From Arsukibacterium sp. (lineage in GTDB: Bacteria > Pseudomonadota > Gammaproteobacteria > Enterobacterales > Alteromonadaceae): a stretch of 64,000 nucleotides of DNA. The DNA lies in assembly GCF_018402695.1 (NCBI RefSeq), contig NZ_JAGYIM010000011.1, positions 186,001-250,000 on the forward strand, written 5' to 3'. Positions 9,631-19,239 of this stretch are shown one piece after another. The notes under the pieces are model-generated. The model made no database searches. It had not been told where the DNA came from and saw only the letters and a program-made list of their open reading frames with translations. The first letter of the stretch is position 1; every line of letters starts with the position of its first letter. A program made the position numbers and the translations under genes.

Positions 9631-11892
9631 ATGAAATTTCGTTTTCCGGTTATTGTTATCGATGAAGATTTCCGTTCAGAAAATATTTCAGGTTCGGGCA
9701 TTCGTGATTTGGCCCAGGCTATCGGCAGCCATGGTTTTGAGGTGGTTGGCTATACCAGCTATGTCGATTTAACCGCCTTTGCCCAGCAAGCCAGCCGTGC
9801 CTCATGCTTTATTCTATCGATAGACGATGAAGAGTTTGGTAGCGGCAGCGATGCTGATGTGAATACGGCGCTGACGGAGCTGCGGGCTTTTGTTAAAGAG
9901 GTACGCAAGCGTAACGCTGATATTCCGATTTTTCTATACGGTGAAACCCGCACCAGCCGCCATATTCCGAATGATGTACTGCGCGAGCTGCACGGCTTTA
10001 TTCATATGTTTGAAGATACGCCGGAGTTTGTCGCCCGCCATATTATCCGCGAAGCACAAAAGTACCTGGATGCGTTAGCTCCGCCGTTTTTTAATGCCTT
10101 AATGGATTACGCTTCTGACGGCTCCTATTCCTGGCACTGTCCGGGCCACTCCGGTGGCGTGGCTTTTCTGAAAAGCCCGGTTGGTCAGATGTTTCACCAG
10201 TTCTTTGGCGAGAACATGCTGCGGGCTGATGTCTGTAATTCGGTAGACGAGTTAGGCCAGTTGCTGGACCATACCGGCCCGGTGGCGCAAAGTGAGCAAA
10301 ACGCCGCCCGTATATTTAATGCTGATCATTTGTTTTTTGTGACCAATGGTACCTCTACCTCGAATAAAATGGTCTGGCATTCAGTCGTGGCGCCGGGTGA
10401 TATTGTGGTGGTGGACCGTAACTGCCATAAGTCGATACTGCACTCGATTATTATGACCGGGGCAATACCGGTATTTTTAATGCCAACCCGCAACCATTAC
10501 GGCATTATCGGTCCTATTCCTAAAGCCGAGTTTTCCCCTGAGGCCATTGCCAAGAAAATTGAAGCGAACCCTTTCGCCCGCAATGCTAAAAATAAAAAAC
10601 CGCGTATTTTAACCATTACCCAAAGTACTTATGACGGTATTTTGTATAACGTGGAAGAGATTAAGCAGCAGTTGGGCTCAACCATCGACACCCTGCATTT
10701 TGACGAAGCCTGGCTGCCGCATGCCAGTTTCCACGATTTCTATAAAAATATGCACGCTATCGGTAAAGACCGGCCACGCTCGGATGAAACCCTGGTTTTC
10801 GCTACTCAGTCTACTCATAAGCTGCTGGCGGGTTTATCCCAGGCATCACAAATTCTGGTACAAAACGCCACCAACCGGAATTTAGATACCCACCGCTTTA
10901 ACGAGTCGTATTTAATGCACAGCTCAACCAGCCCGCAGTATGCGATTATTGCCAGTTGCGATGTTGCCGCAGCAATGATGGAAGCACCGGGCGGTACCTC
11001 TCTGGTAGAAGAAAGCCTGCTGGAGGCTATCGATTTTCGCCGCGCCATGCGCAAAGTGGATGCCGAATTCGGCGATGACGACTGGTGGTTTAAAGTATGG
11101 GGCCCCGAGCACTTACCGGAAGAGGGGATTGGTGAGCGGGATAACTGGGTACTGCATGCCACTGACAGCTGGCATGGTTTCGGGCCAATAGAGTCGGGCT
11201 TTAATATTCTCGACCCGATTAAAGCCACCATTATTACCCCAGGCCTGAATATGCTGGGCCAGTTTGATGAGCAGGGTATTCCGGCCACTATTGTCAGTAA
11301 ATATCTGGCTGAGCACGGTATTATCATTGAGAAAACCGGCCTGTACTCGTTCTTTATCATGTTTACCATTGGCATTACTAAGGGCCGCTGGAATTCAATG
11401 GTAACCGAACTACAGCAGTTTAAAGACGACTATGACCAAAACCTGCCGATGTGGCGGGTGATGCCGGAGTTTGTCGCCAAGCATCCGCGGTATGAGAAAG
11501 TGGGCTTGCGCGATTTATGTCAGCAAATTCACAATATCTACCGCCAGTTTGACGTGGCCAAAGTGACCACTGAGATGTACCTGTCGACTATTGAAACCGC
11601 GATGACCCCGGCCGATGCCTGGGCCAAAATGGCCCATCGCGAAATTGAACGGGTGTCGATAGATGATATTGCCGGCCGGGTAACTGCGATGTTAGTGACG
11701 CCATACCCACCGGGGATTCCGCTAATGGTGCCGGGCGAGCGCTTTAACGCCACCATTATTAACTATCTGAAGTTTACCCGCGCCTTTAATGGCCAGTTCC
11801 CGGGTTTTGAGACCGATGTGCATGGTCTGGTGCGGGAAACTATCGCTGGTGAGAGTCAGTACTTTATTGATGTGGTAAAAGAGTATCCTTAA
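9631..11892 (+). CDS. Orn/Lys/Arg decarboxylase, LdcA-like (PLP fold type I)
   Basis: Large PLP-dependent basic amino-acid decarboxylase of 753 aa. It has an N-terminal receiver-like wing domain (1-130), a central PLP domain, and a C-terminal domain. The PLP lysine is Lys397 in S-T-H-K-L-L-A-G-L-S-Q-A-S; other marks are S-W-H-C-P-G-H-S-G-G, V-D-R-N-C-H-K-S and F-D-E-A-W. By resemblance it is closest to Pseudomonas LdcA, a lysine decarboxylase making cadaverine, rather than to acid-induced CadA. Arginine or ornithine cannot be excluded from sequence. AAGGA precedes the start and der ends 16 bases upstream. A hairpin follows at 11902. Confidence 0.88.
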   Translation: MKFRFPVIVIDEDFRSENISGSGIRDLAQAIGSHGFEVVGYTSYVDLTAFAQQASRASCFILSIDDEEFGSGSDADVNTALTELRAFVKEVRKRNADIPIFLYGETRTSRHIPNDVLRELHGFIHMFEDTPEFVARHIIREAQKYLDALAPPFFNALMDYASDGSYSWHCPGHSGGVAFLKSPVGQMFHQFFGENMLRADVCNSVDELGQLLDHTGPVAQSEQNAARIFNADHLFFVTNGTSTSNKMVWHSVVAPGDIVVVDRNCHKSILHSIIMTGAIPVFLMPTRNHYGIIGPIPKAEFSPEAIAKKIEANPFARNAKNKKPRILTITQSTYDGILYNVEEIKQQLGSTIDTLHFDEAWLPHASFHDFYKNMHAIGKDRPRSDETLVFATQSTHKLLAGLSQASQILVQNATNRNLDTHRFNESYLMHSSTSPQYAIIASCDVAAAMMEAPGGTSLVEESLLEAIDFRRAMRKVDAEFGDDDWWFKVWGPEHLPEEGIGERDNWVLHATDSWHGFGPIESGFNILDPIKATIITPGLNMLGQFDEQGIPATIVSKYLAEHGIIIEKTGLYSFFIMFTIGITKGRWNSMVTELQQFKDDYDQNLPMWRVMPEFVAKHPRYEKVGLRDLCQQIHNIYRQFDVAKVTTEMYLSTIETAMTPADAWAKMAHREIERVSIDDIAGRVTAMLVTPYPPGIPLMVPGERFNATIINYLKFTRAFNGQFPGFETDVHGLVRETIAGESQYFIDVVKEYP

Positions 11893-11901
11893 CCTGATAA
11901 G

Positions 11902-11931
11902 GGGATTGGCCAGTTAAAACAAGCCAATCCC
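11902..11931 (+). terminator. Hairpin after the decarboxylase gene
   Basis: Nine-bp perfect stem GGGATTGGC (11902-11910) / GCCAATCCC (11923-11931) with a 12-base loop, 9 bases after the stop codon. No U-tract follows, so it may be a transcript-end stabiliser or a weak terminator. Confidence 0.5.
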
Positions 11932-12036
11932 TACCTATTGCAGCTACCTCAGTTCATATTTGCTAACAGTTTGTTGCTGTCTTTTTAGCGTCCTTTTGCT
12001 ATGTTAGATGCTTAGTAACAGTGATGGAGCGGATTA

Positions 12037-13179
12037 ATGAAAACGTGGCAAAAGGGATTGTTTGCAGCAGGCGTATTTGGGTTGGCCATTGTGGTATTTA
12101 TTGCGATACAGGCTACCGCTACCCCACCACTGCAAAAAGATAAGTCAGGCTCGCTGGCTCCACTGGTTGTTACGCAACAATTGCAGGCACAGCCTCATCG
12201 TTTCGAGCTGCAACTCTGGGCGGAAGTAAAGCCCAAAGAACAAACTACCTTAACGCCGGAAGTGTCGGGGCGGGTTATCGCTTTAGATCCGAACTTTATT
12301 GCCGGAGGTGTTATTACCAAAGGCACGGTACTGGTGCAGCTGGATGATGCTGATTATCAGGTTGCCTTACTCAGTGCGCAGGCTGCTGTCGCCAGTGCCG
12401 AATCGGCGCTGTCTCAGGAGCAGGCACAGGCCCGGGTGGCTGAGCGGGAATTACAACATTTATCCCGGGATCAAATTACTGCTTTAGCATTACGCCAGCC
12501 TCAGCTGCTCAGTGCAGAAGCGGCATTAAAATCGGCTCAGGCGGGCCTGCAGAAAGCCCAACGCGACTTAGAACGTACCCGCATTACCGCCCCTTATGAT
12601 GCCCTGGTGGTAAACCGCAACATTGGCTTAGGGCAGGTGGTCAGTTCCGGTACAGCGCTCGGCCAGCTATACAGCGTGGAACAGGCAGAGCTTTATGTCC
12701 CGGTGGCCAGCTTTGATCTGGCTTATTTACCCGCAGAACGTGCAGGTATTCCGGCCCAATTGAAAACTGAGCACTTTATTCGTGATGCTCAAGTAGTACG
12801 TGATTTGGGCCTGGTAAACAGCCAGACCAGAATGAGCCATTTGGTAGTGCAACTGGACGACCCTTATGCGGTACGCAGTGAGCAGCCGGTTATCCGTTTT
12901 GGCCAGTATGTGGAAGTGCGTCTGACCGGCCGGGTTGAAGATAACGTCTACACCATCCCGCAAGATGCGTTATCCAATGGTAAAGTCTGGTTATTGCAAC
13001 CGGATATGACCATGGTTCAGCAAGAAGTCGAGGTTGTCCGCCAGACCGGTAAATTTGCTTATGTCAAAGCGGGCTTAACCGATGGCCAGCAGCTTATTTT
13101 AACAGTACCCAATTTCCCGCAAGCGGGGATGGCGGTGCGTACTACCCAAAGTGACAGTGAGCTGGTAAAAGCGGAGTAA
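12037..13179 (+). CDS. RND efflux periplasmic adaptor (membrane fusion protein)
   Basis: HlyD/AcrA-type adaptor that bridges an inner-membrane RND pump to an outer-membrane channel. An N-terminal signal/anchor lies at about 7-27 (GLFAAGVFGLAIVVFIAIQA). The two lipoyl half-motifs surround a coiled-coil hairpin (about 95-170, Ala/Gln/Glu heptads). A beta-barrel and a membrane-proximal domain follow. Length 380 aa is normal. The permease gene starts 3 bases after its stop, so the two form one operon. No TolC-type outer-membrane gene is near, so the channel must be encoded elsewhere. Substrate is unknown. Confidence 0.9.
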   Translation: MKTWQKGLFAAGVFGLAIVVFIAIQATATPPLQKDKSGSLAPLVVTQQLQAQPHRFELQLWAEVKPKEQTTLTPEVSGRVIALDPNFIAGGVITKGTVLVQLDDADYQVALLSAQAAVASAESALSQEQAQARVAERELQHLSRDQITALALRQPQLLSAEAALKSAQAGLQKAQRDLERTRITAPYDALVVNRNIGLGQVVSSGTALGQLYSVEQAELYVPVASFDLAYLPAERAGIPAQLKTEHFIRDAQVVRDLGLVNSQTRMSHLVVQLDDPYAVRSEQPVIRFGQYVEVRLTGRVEDNVYTIPQDALSNGKVWLLQPDMTMVQQEVEVVRQTGKFAYVKAGLTDGQQLILTVPNFPQAGMAVRTTQSDSELVKAE

Positions 13180-13182
13180 ATC

Positions 13183-16100
13183 ATGCCCTATAATCCTGAT
13201 AAAGGCATTATTGCCTGGTTTGCCCGTAACAGTGTTGCCGCTAATTTGCTGATGGTGTTTATCGTCATCATGGGGCTGGTTACCTATGCCACTATGCAAC
13301 GCCAGATGTTTCCATCGGTGGAAGTCAATTATATCCATGTAAATGCCACTTTTCGCGGCGCCGCACCGCAGGAAATTGAAGAAGGCATTCTGATTAAAAT
13401 AGAAGAAGCTCTGACCGATATTGAAGGCATTAAGCGTTATCGTAGTAATGCCTGGCGTGGTGGTGGCCGGGTCAGTATTGAGCTGGTACCTGGTACCGAC
13501 ATTTCCTCCCGCCTGGATCAGGTAAAACTGAAAATGGATGCCATCAGTACTTTTCCCAGTGCGATGGAGCCGTTAACCATTTATCAGGTAGAGTGGCGCC
13601 AGGATGCGGTTAACCTGGTGCTGACCGGGACTCAGGATCAATTGGCATTAAAAGCGATGGGGCGGCAGATAAAGAACGAATTGCTGCAACTGGAGAATAT
13701 CAGTTTCGTTGATTTTGATGCGATGCCGGCCTGGGAAATAGGCATTGAAATTGAGCCTGCCACGCTTGAGCGTTATAACATCAGTTTACAGGATATCAGC
13801 AGGGCGATAGCCCAGCATTCTGACAATGTGTCTGCCGGGATGATCCGTTCTGACGCTGGCATGATCACTATCCGCTCTGAGCAACGCGCTTACCGGGCCG
13901 ATGAATTTGCTGTGCTACCTATTATAACCGGACCGCAGGGTGAACAAATCCGGCTGGGTGATATTGCCAATATTTATGATGGTTTTGAAGAGCGCATTAA
14001 CTATATGCGCTACGACGGTAAGCCTGCAGCCTTTATGAACGTAAAAGCTTCAGCAACGCAGTCGTTGCCTGATGTGGCGGCCAGCGTAAAACAGTATGTT
14101 GAGTTTAAAAACAAACAATTACAGGGTGATTATCAGCTACACAGTCTGGTAGATATGACCTACTACCTGAATGGCCGGCTTAATATGATGTGGAGCAATC
14201 TGCTGCAGGGCGCGGTCTTAGTGTTCTTAATGCTGATGCTGTTTTTACGTTTTAAAGTTGCCTTCTGGGTAATGCTGGGCTTACCTATAGCCTTTCTGGG
14301 CGCCATCTGGCTTATGCCGTTCGCCGGCGTCACGATCAATATCATCAGCCTGTTTGCGTTTATTATGGTGCTGGGCATCGTGGTTGATGACGCCATCGTT
14401 ATAGGCGAAAGTGCGTATCACGAAACTGAGCTGCAAGGCCACAGTATTGATAATATCATCCGCGGTGCACAACGGGTTGCTACTCCGGCCACTTTTGGCG
14501 TGTTGACCACTATGGCGGTATTTGCGCCCTTTATGCTGGGCAACAGTATAGAAGCCAATGAATTTAAAGTTATTTCTATTGTGGTAGTGTGCTGTTTGTT
14601 TTTCAGTCTGGTTGAATCAAAACTGATATTGCCGGCGCATTTGGCTCATACTAAGTTAAAACCGGTGCCAGAGAATGGCTGGCGTATGCGGTTTAACAAG
14701 CGTTTTCAGGGGTTTATAGAGCGTCGTTATCAGCCGTTTTTGCAAGCTTGTATGGCGCATCGCTACGTTACTTTCGGCGTTTTTTTTGGCATCCTGCTCA
14801 GTGGTTTTGGCTTAATATCTGCCAACCATATCCGAACAGTAATGACTCCGCCCGTACCGCATGACTATCCGGAAATCCGCTTCGAAATGCATCAAAATGC
14901 TTCAGAGCAGCAAAGCCTGGCGATTTTGCAGCAGCTGGAGCAAATTGTCTACCAGCAAGATGCCATTGTACTGGAGCAAACCGGCAAACCGATGGTTAAA
15001 CATGTGATGGCCTGGCTGAACAATCAGACCAGTGGCGCTGTATTAGTCACCCTGGTTGATGAAGAAGAGCGGCCTATTGGTGCCTTTGAGCTGGGCCGCC
15101 GCTGGCGGGAAAGCTTACCTGAACTGGCCGGGGTGCGCACTATTCAGGTCAGGGACGATTTATTCAGTGGTGGTGAACAACGGGAACTGGGTTATCGGTT
15201 GTTTGGTACCGATATTGAGCAGTTAAATGCTGCTGGCCATGCGTTAATCAGCGAATTAAGCAATATACCGGGCGTTTATGACTTAGGCTCCAGCATCGAT
15301 TCAGGCAGCAAAGAGCTTAACCTGGAACTGAAGCCATTGGCCCATCAGTTGGGCTTAACCTCGACCTGGCTGGCGCAGCAGGTTGGCCATAGTTTTTATG
15401 GCATTGAAGCACAACGGATGATCCGCGACGGTGATGAAGTGCGGGTAATGGTCCGTTATCCGAAAGAACATCGGCAGCAGGTAGCATCACTGCAGCACAC
15501 CCGTCTGAAACTACCAACCGGTGAGTATGTGATGCTCGGTGATGTCGCCCAGATTGCCGAGTTACCGGGAATTTCCCGGATTAACCGCGAGGCAGGCTTC
15601 AGAAACGTGCGGATTGAAGCCAGTGTTGATCAGGAGCAGGTGACAACGTCTGAAGTCGTCAAGCTGGTAAGAACTGATATCATGCCTGATTTACTGGAGC
15701 GTTTTCCCGGGGTTAAATCGGAGCTGGGTGGTCAGATAGAGGAACAGCAAAAACAACGCAACCAGATGATGCTGTATATGGTGGCCGGCTTGCTGTTGGT
15801 TTATATCCTGCTGGCTATTCCGTTGAAAAGCTATAGTCAGCCGGTGATTATTATGTCGGTGATCCCGTTTGGCATGACAGGGGCGTTATGGGCGCATTTC
15901 TTCCTTGGCTTTGACCTGTCGCTGTTCTCTTTCTTCGGCATGATTGCCGCAGCCGGGGTAGTGATTAACGACAGTCTGGTGTTTACCGATTATGTTAATC
16001 AGGCCCGCGACAGAGGTTTAACATTACGAGAAAGTATTATTTCTGCCGGCAGTATGCGGTTCAGGGCTATCTTGCTGACATCACTGACCACCTTCTTTGG

Positions 16101-16314
16101 TTTGGTGCCAATAATGTTTGAAACCAGCCTGCAAGCTCAGTTTGTTATACCAATGGCAATATCGCTGAGTTTTGCGGTGCTGTTTGCCACCTTAATTACC
16201 TTGATCCTGGTGCCTTGCTTCTACCTGATCCTGGAAGATATTAAGAGCCCGTTCCGGCGTCGCAGAGCAAAAGCTTTATTAAAACAGCAGGCAGAGGCCA
16301 GCGAAGTCGGGTAA
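13183..16314 (+). CDS. RND efflux permease (AcrB/HAE1-like)
   Basis: Proton-driven inner-membrane trimeric exporter of 1043 aa with the duplicated RND plan: TM1 (AANLLMVFIVIMGLVTYA), a large periplasmic loop, TM2-6, a second loop, and TM8-12. The proton-relay Asp pair is visible in TM4 (MVLGIVVDDAIVIGES), and the N-terminal periplasmic part has the family F-P-x-V-E-V-N-Y-I-H. It forms an operon with the adaptor directly upstream. The substrate range cannot be read from the sequence; heavy-metal CusA features are not evident, so organic or drug-like substrates are the default guess. Confidence 0.92.
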   Translation: MPYNPDKGIIAWFARNSVAANLLMVFIVIMGLVTYATMQRQMFPSVEVNYIHVNATFRGAAPQEIEEGILIKIEEALTDIEGIKRYRSNAWRGGGRVSIELVPGTDISSRLDQVKLKMDAISTFPSAMEPLTIYQVEWRQDAVNLVLTGTQDQLALKAMGRQIKNELLQLENISFVDFDAMPAWEIGIEIEPATLERYNISLQDISRAIAQHSDNVSAGMIRSDAGMITIRSEQRAYRADEFAVLPIITGPQGEQIRLGDIANIYDGFEERINYMRYDGKPAAFMNVKASATQSLPDVAASVKQYVEFKNKQLQGDYQLHSLVDMTYYLNGRLNMMWSNLLQGAVLVFLMLMLFLRFKVAFWVMLGLPIAFLGAIWLMPFAGVTINIISLFAFIMVLGIVVDDAIVIGESAYHETELQGHSIDNIIRGAQRVATPATFGVLTTMAVFAPFMLGNSIEANEFKVISIVVVCCLFFSLVESKLILPAHLAHTKLKPVPENGWRMRFNKRFQGFIERRYQPFLQACMAHRYVTFGVFFGILLSGFGLISANHIRTVMTPPVPHDYPEIRFEMHQNASEQQSLAILQQLEQIVYQQDAIVLEQTGKPMVKHVMAWLNNQTSGAVLVTLVDEEERPIGAFELGRRWRESLPELAGVRTIQVRDDLFSGGEQRELGYRLFGTDIEQLNAAGHALISELSNIPGVYDLGSSIDSGSKELNLELKPLAHQLGLTSTWLAQQVGHSFYGIEAQRMIRDGDEVRVMVRYPKEHRQQVASLQHTRLKLPTGEYVMLGDVAQIAELPGISRINREAGFRNVRIEASVDQEQVTTSEVVKLVRTDIMPDLLERFPGVKSELGGQIEEQQKQRNQMMLYMVAGLLLVYILLAIPLKSYSQPVIIMSVIPFGMTGALWAHFFLGFDLSLFSFFGMIAAAGVVINDSLVFTDYVNQARDRGLTLRESIISAGSMRFRAILLTSLTTFFGLVPIMFETSLQAQFVIPMAISLSFAVLFATLITLILVPCFYLILEDIKSPFRRRRAKALLKQQAEASEVG

Positions 16315-16320
16315 TGCTCC

Positions 16321-16360
16321 AGTTCAGGCTTTGTGGTCTGCTGACTGCAAAGCCTGAACT
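16321..16360 (+). terminator. Long perfect hairpin after the RND operon
   Basis: Perfect 13-bp stem AGTTCAGGCTTTG (16321-16333) / CAAAGCCTGAACT (16348-16360), 14-base loop, starting 6 bases after the permease stop. Strong as an RNA structure, but there is no U-tract on the plus strand. It may end or protect the efflux mRNA. It also lies 62 bases past the stop of the convergent gene at 16422. Confidence 0.6.
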
Positions 16361-16421
16361 GACATAAAGTGAACCAGTAAAATAATGAGCGCTGCACTGA
16401 GTCAACAGCAGGCCAGAGCCA

Positions 16422-17123
16422 TTAACTGCCGGTGCTTTGCGGGATCACTACTGCATTAATTTTGTCGTTGTACGAGAATACGGCTCTGAGTTGTTCCTGG
16501 CCATTGATAACCACTGAGCGATAGACCACGGTTTTAACTTTGTCATCTGAGCTAATCGCTTTATTAACAATAGATTCAATATCGTCGTTGTTACCGGCGT
16601 CAATTGACAACAAACAGATATAACTACCGCAATTAATATTATTAATCACCGCGCCGTTGTTAAACGCATTCGCCAGCTGCTGCTCCACATCTAACCGCAC
16701 CTGAATATCATCATCATGCTGATAGGTTAAGTAACCAGCCAGCTCATCGAAGTTGTCGCTTAACAGCATGGCATCAACTTCATCCACGTTAAAGTAGCCA
16801 TTTGCCAGGGCAGCAGCGGCAAAGCGCTGTGCTTGTTGGTTTAAGTCTGGTTCGTCTGCTGCTGAAGTGAGTTCATTGTTGCTGTCGTTAGCGATGATGG
16901 TGCTGGCACCATTGCTGATTGCTAATTTCGGAGTGGTAGTATCTTGCGGTCTGCCGGCGTTACGCTGTGTAGGCGCTTGCTGCTGCGTTAATGCGCTACC
17001 GGCACTCATAGCACCTGAGTGATTTGACGGGGCTGTAGTATCGGTCAAGCGCCCGCTAAACAGGCTAAAGTAACCAATAGTAGCAATGCCCGTGGCTACT
17101 ACCAATGCTGGCCAATATTTCAT
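16422..17123 (-). CDS. Uncharacterised exported/membrane-anchored protein with C-x4-C core
   Basis: I do not recognise this 233-aa protein. An N-terminal hydrophobic segment (about 4-24, WPALVVATGIATIGYFSLFSG) acts as signal or anchor. A low-complexity Ser/Thr/Asn/Gln linker (about 30-90) leads to a folded C-terminal part containing N-C-G-S-Y-I-C-L-L-S-I-D, a C-x4-C pair followed by a beta strand. That core resembles the one in the protein at 20154-20807, which also has a preceding L-L-x-S-D-x-F motif. The start is supported by AAGGAA six bases upstream. It is convergent to the RND operon and divergent from the DUF2157 gene. A periplasmic disulfide-stabilised fold is likely; the function is unknown. 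Confidence 0.75.
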   Translation of the reverse strand: MKYWPALVVATGIATIGYFSLFSGRLTDTTAPSNHSGAMSAGSALTQQQAPTQRNAGRPQDTTTPKLAISNGASTIIANDSNNELTSAADEPDLNQQAQRFAAAALANGYFNVDEVDAMLLSDNFDELAGYLTYQHDDDIQVRLDVEQQLANAFNNGAVINNINCGSYICLLSIDAGNNDDIESIVNKAISSDDKVKTVVYRSVVINGQEQLRAVFSYNDKINAVVIPQSTGS

Positions 17124-17282
17124 ATTGTGTTCCTTTTTTGCTTTAGCTTACTTTAGCAGACAGAAAAATTTATGTGAACATTTGGTGTGGTCGGTTCAAT
17201 GACTAAATATTATTCTCAATAAAAATAAGCGCTTCAGATTATAGACATAGAGCAACCCGCGTTATACATTTGGGAAAATTCA

Positions 17283-18413
17283 ATGGATGAAACTAAGCCA
17301 GTGACAACCCCCACACCACTTAATAAAACCCAGGCGCAGGCCAGAGCGGATCAGGTGCTGGCATTTCGGGCAGAGCAGCAACTATTAACCGAGCAAAGTG
17401 TGTTGGCACTGTCTGATGAGCAAGCGGCTAAAGTTCGGGACTATCACAATGATTTACTGCAGCAGCTGCAGCAAGGGCTGAACATCGATCTTAACGAGAA
17501 AGCCCGTCATTTGTCGCTGGGTATGCAAATTGTCTCTTTCCTTGGTGCCACCGCACTTGCTGCCAGTTTGTTCTTTCTGTTTTTCCAGTACTGGGGCTAT
17601 TTCTCTACCGTTAGTCAGGTAGCGCTGTTGGTTACTGCGCCGTTATTGACTCTGGCGCTGGCGGTATGGCTGCAGCGGGTTGATTACTCGGGCTATTATG
17701 CAAAACTGGCTGCATTAGTATCTTTTACTGCCTTGGTACTAAATATTATTATGCTCGGTAGTATTTTTAACATCACGCCGTCGCCCAATGCCTTCGCGGT
17801 ATTTTCATTATATGGGTTTGTATTAGCGTATCTGCTTCATGTCCGGTTATTGTTGGCGGCAGCGATGCTCTGCAGTTTTATGTTTATCGGGGCGCAGTTT
17901 GGCAGCTGGATGGGCAGCTACTGGGTGCACGCCGGCGAGTACCCCGAGCATTTTCTTTTCGCCAGTGCAATGTTCTTTATGTTGCCACTGTTGTGTAAAC
18001 AGCAGCAGTTTGATGGCTTCGCCACTATTTATCAGACATTGTCGGCCGTGGTATTTTTTATTGCGGTGCTGGTTTTAGCCAATTGGGGCAGTGTCAGTTA
18101 TTTGCCATGGTCAACCGATATCATTGAAGGCGTTTATCAGGTAGTGGGGTTTGCTGCCAGCGCACTGCTGGTGCTGTATGGTCTTCGCGCTCATGCAGCG
18201 AAACTTATGCTAACCGGCAATGTGTTCTTTGCCCTGTTTTTATATACCAAGTTTTTTGACTGGTGGTGGGATTGGTTACCCAAGTATCTGTTCTTTTTGC
18301 TGGTTGGCCTTACTGCAATTCTGGTGTTAATGATATTTAATCGTTTTCGCGCTGTGCAGCACACTAAGATGCAGTATATCGCGGAGCAACATGCCGGGGT
18401 GCAACATGGCTAA
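17283..18413 (+). CDS. DUF2157-type multi-pass membrane protein
   Basis: Inner-membrane protein of 376 aa. A soluble, coiled N-terminal stretch (about 1-75) contains L-S-D-E-Q-A-A-K-V-R-D-Y-H-N-D. About ten hydrophobic helices follow to the C-terminus. This matches the DUF2157 family, whose function is unknown and which is often encoded next to a GDYXXLXY-domain protein, as here: the next gene overlaps this one by 8 bases. Motifs in the last helices include F-D-W-W-W-D-W-L-P-K-Y-L-F-F-L. The start has no strong Shine-Dalgarno. Family call moderate. Confidence 0.75.
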   Translation: MDETKPVTTPTPLNKTQAQARADQVLAFRAEQQLLTEQSVLALSDEQAAKVRDYHNDLLQQLQQGLNIDLNEKARHLSLGMQIVSFLGATALAASLFFLFFQYWGYFSTVSQVALLVTAPLLTLALAVWLQRVDYSGYYAKLAALVSFTALVLNIIMLGSIFNITPSPNAFAVFSLYGFVLAYLLHVRLLLAAAMLCSFMFIGAQFGSWMGSYWVHAGEYPEHFLFASAMFFMLPLLCKQQQFDGFATIYQTLSAVVFFIAVLVLANWGSVSYLPWSTDIIEGVYQVVGFAASALLVLYGLRAHAAKLMLTGNVFFALFLYTKFFDWWWDWLPKYLFFLLVGLTAILVLMIFNRFRAVQHTKMQYIAEQHAGVQHG

Positions 18414-19239
18414 CCGGATATCTAAAAAACTGTTATGGCTAGCCGTTGCTGTGGTACTGCTGGTAAATGGCCTGATACTTGGCAAAGTGTTTCTCAATCG
18501 CAGCGCAACAATAGCTGAACTGCCTTTAACGCAGCGGGAATTTCGCGTGCCTTATCAATATGGTTTTGCCGGCGAAAATTCAGGTAAACGTATCAGCCTG
18601 CAGTGGTCCACCCCTGTTCCTGAGCCAGTTAGTGACGAATGGCAATATCAATACCGGCATACTAACCGCGTTATTTCTGTTAGCGATGCCAACTTTGCCA
18701 GTTTTCAGTTTCAGCCATGTCAGCAACAACGTTACCGGCGACAGCAGAAAAAGGCGTGGGTGCTGCTGGAGTTTAACGGCCAAAGTTACGTTGATTACCG
18801 GGCAAAAGCAGAGCGCTATTATGCGTTAACGCAGCAGGCAAACCCTGAGCTTAGCGCCGACGCGCAGCTGAAACAGCAACAGCGGGCAGCAGAATTGCTG
18901 CAAGCAGCAAATGAGCGTGCTAGTCGTTTATATGTTATCGATGCTGCTGCTACCCCGGAGTTATTGCAAAAAGTGACCGCCCAGCGCCCAACCACGACTG
19001 ACGGCACGCTGGTAATCGTGCCCGCCGAAATACAAACCAGCTATGGCCGCTGTACTAAAGCCAATGAGTCAAAACCTAATGAAATTATCGTTTACAGGCT
19101 GGCTGTGCAGTCGCTTTATGTGCCGAGGCAACTGGCAGCCAAACTGCCAGAAAACAATGACAATATCGAAAACAAGCCTTTGCGGGCGGTAATTTATTAT
19201 GGCAAATTGCATGAGCCCTGGATTAGCGCTCTGAAATAA
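18406..19239 (+). CDS. Membrane-anchored protein, GDYXXLXY-type partner of DUF2157
   Basis: Protein of 277 aa with an N-terminal membrane segment (about 8-28, LWLAVAVVLLVNGLILGKVFL) and an extracytoplasmic remainder. Start ATG 18406 is chosen over 18391 because GGGGTG at 18394-18399 sits 6 bases upstream and it gives an ATGGCTAA overlap with the previous stop. Position and topology match the GDYXXLXY family paired with DUF2157. The name-giving motif is not intact: the nearest segment reads G-Q-S-Y-V-D-Y-R-A-K-A-E-R-Y-Y. An Ala/Gln-rich helix (about 140-170) follows it. The family assignment is therefore contextual. The 3' end overlaps the convergent ChaC-like gene by 17 bases. Confidence 0.65.
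   Translation: MANRISKKLLWLAVAVVLLVNGLILGKVFLNRSATIAELPLTQREFRVPYQYGFAGENSGKRISLQWSTPVPEPVSDEWQYQYRHTNRVISVSDANFASFQFQPCQQQRYRRQQKKAWVLLEFNGQSYVDYRAKAERYYALTQQANPELSADAQLKQQQRAAELLQAANERASRLYVIDAAATPELLQKVTAQRPTTTDGTLVIVPAEIQTSYGRCTKANESKPNEIIVYRLAVQSLYVPRQLAAKLPENNDNIENKPLRAVIYYGKLHEPWISALK

Noticed and set aside
10815-11375. 186-codon minus-strand frame
   Set aside because: Antisense to the decarboxylase gene; Ser/Pro/Ile-rich composition, no ribosome site, no family resemblance.
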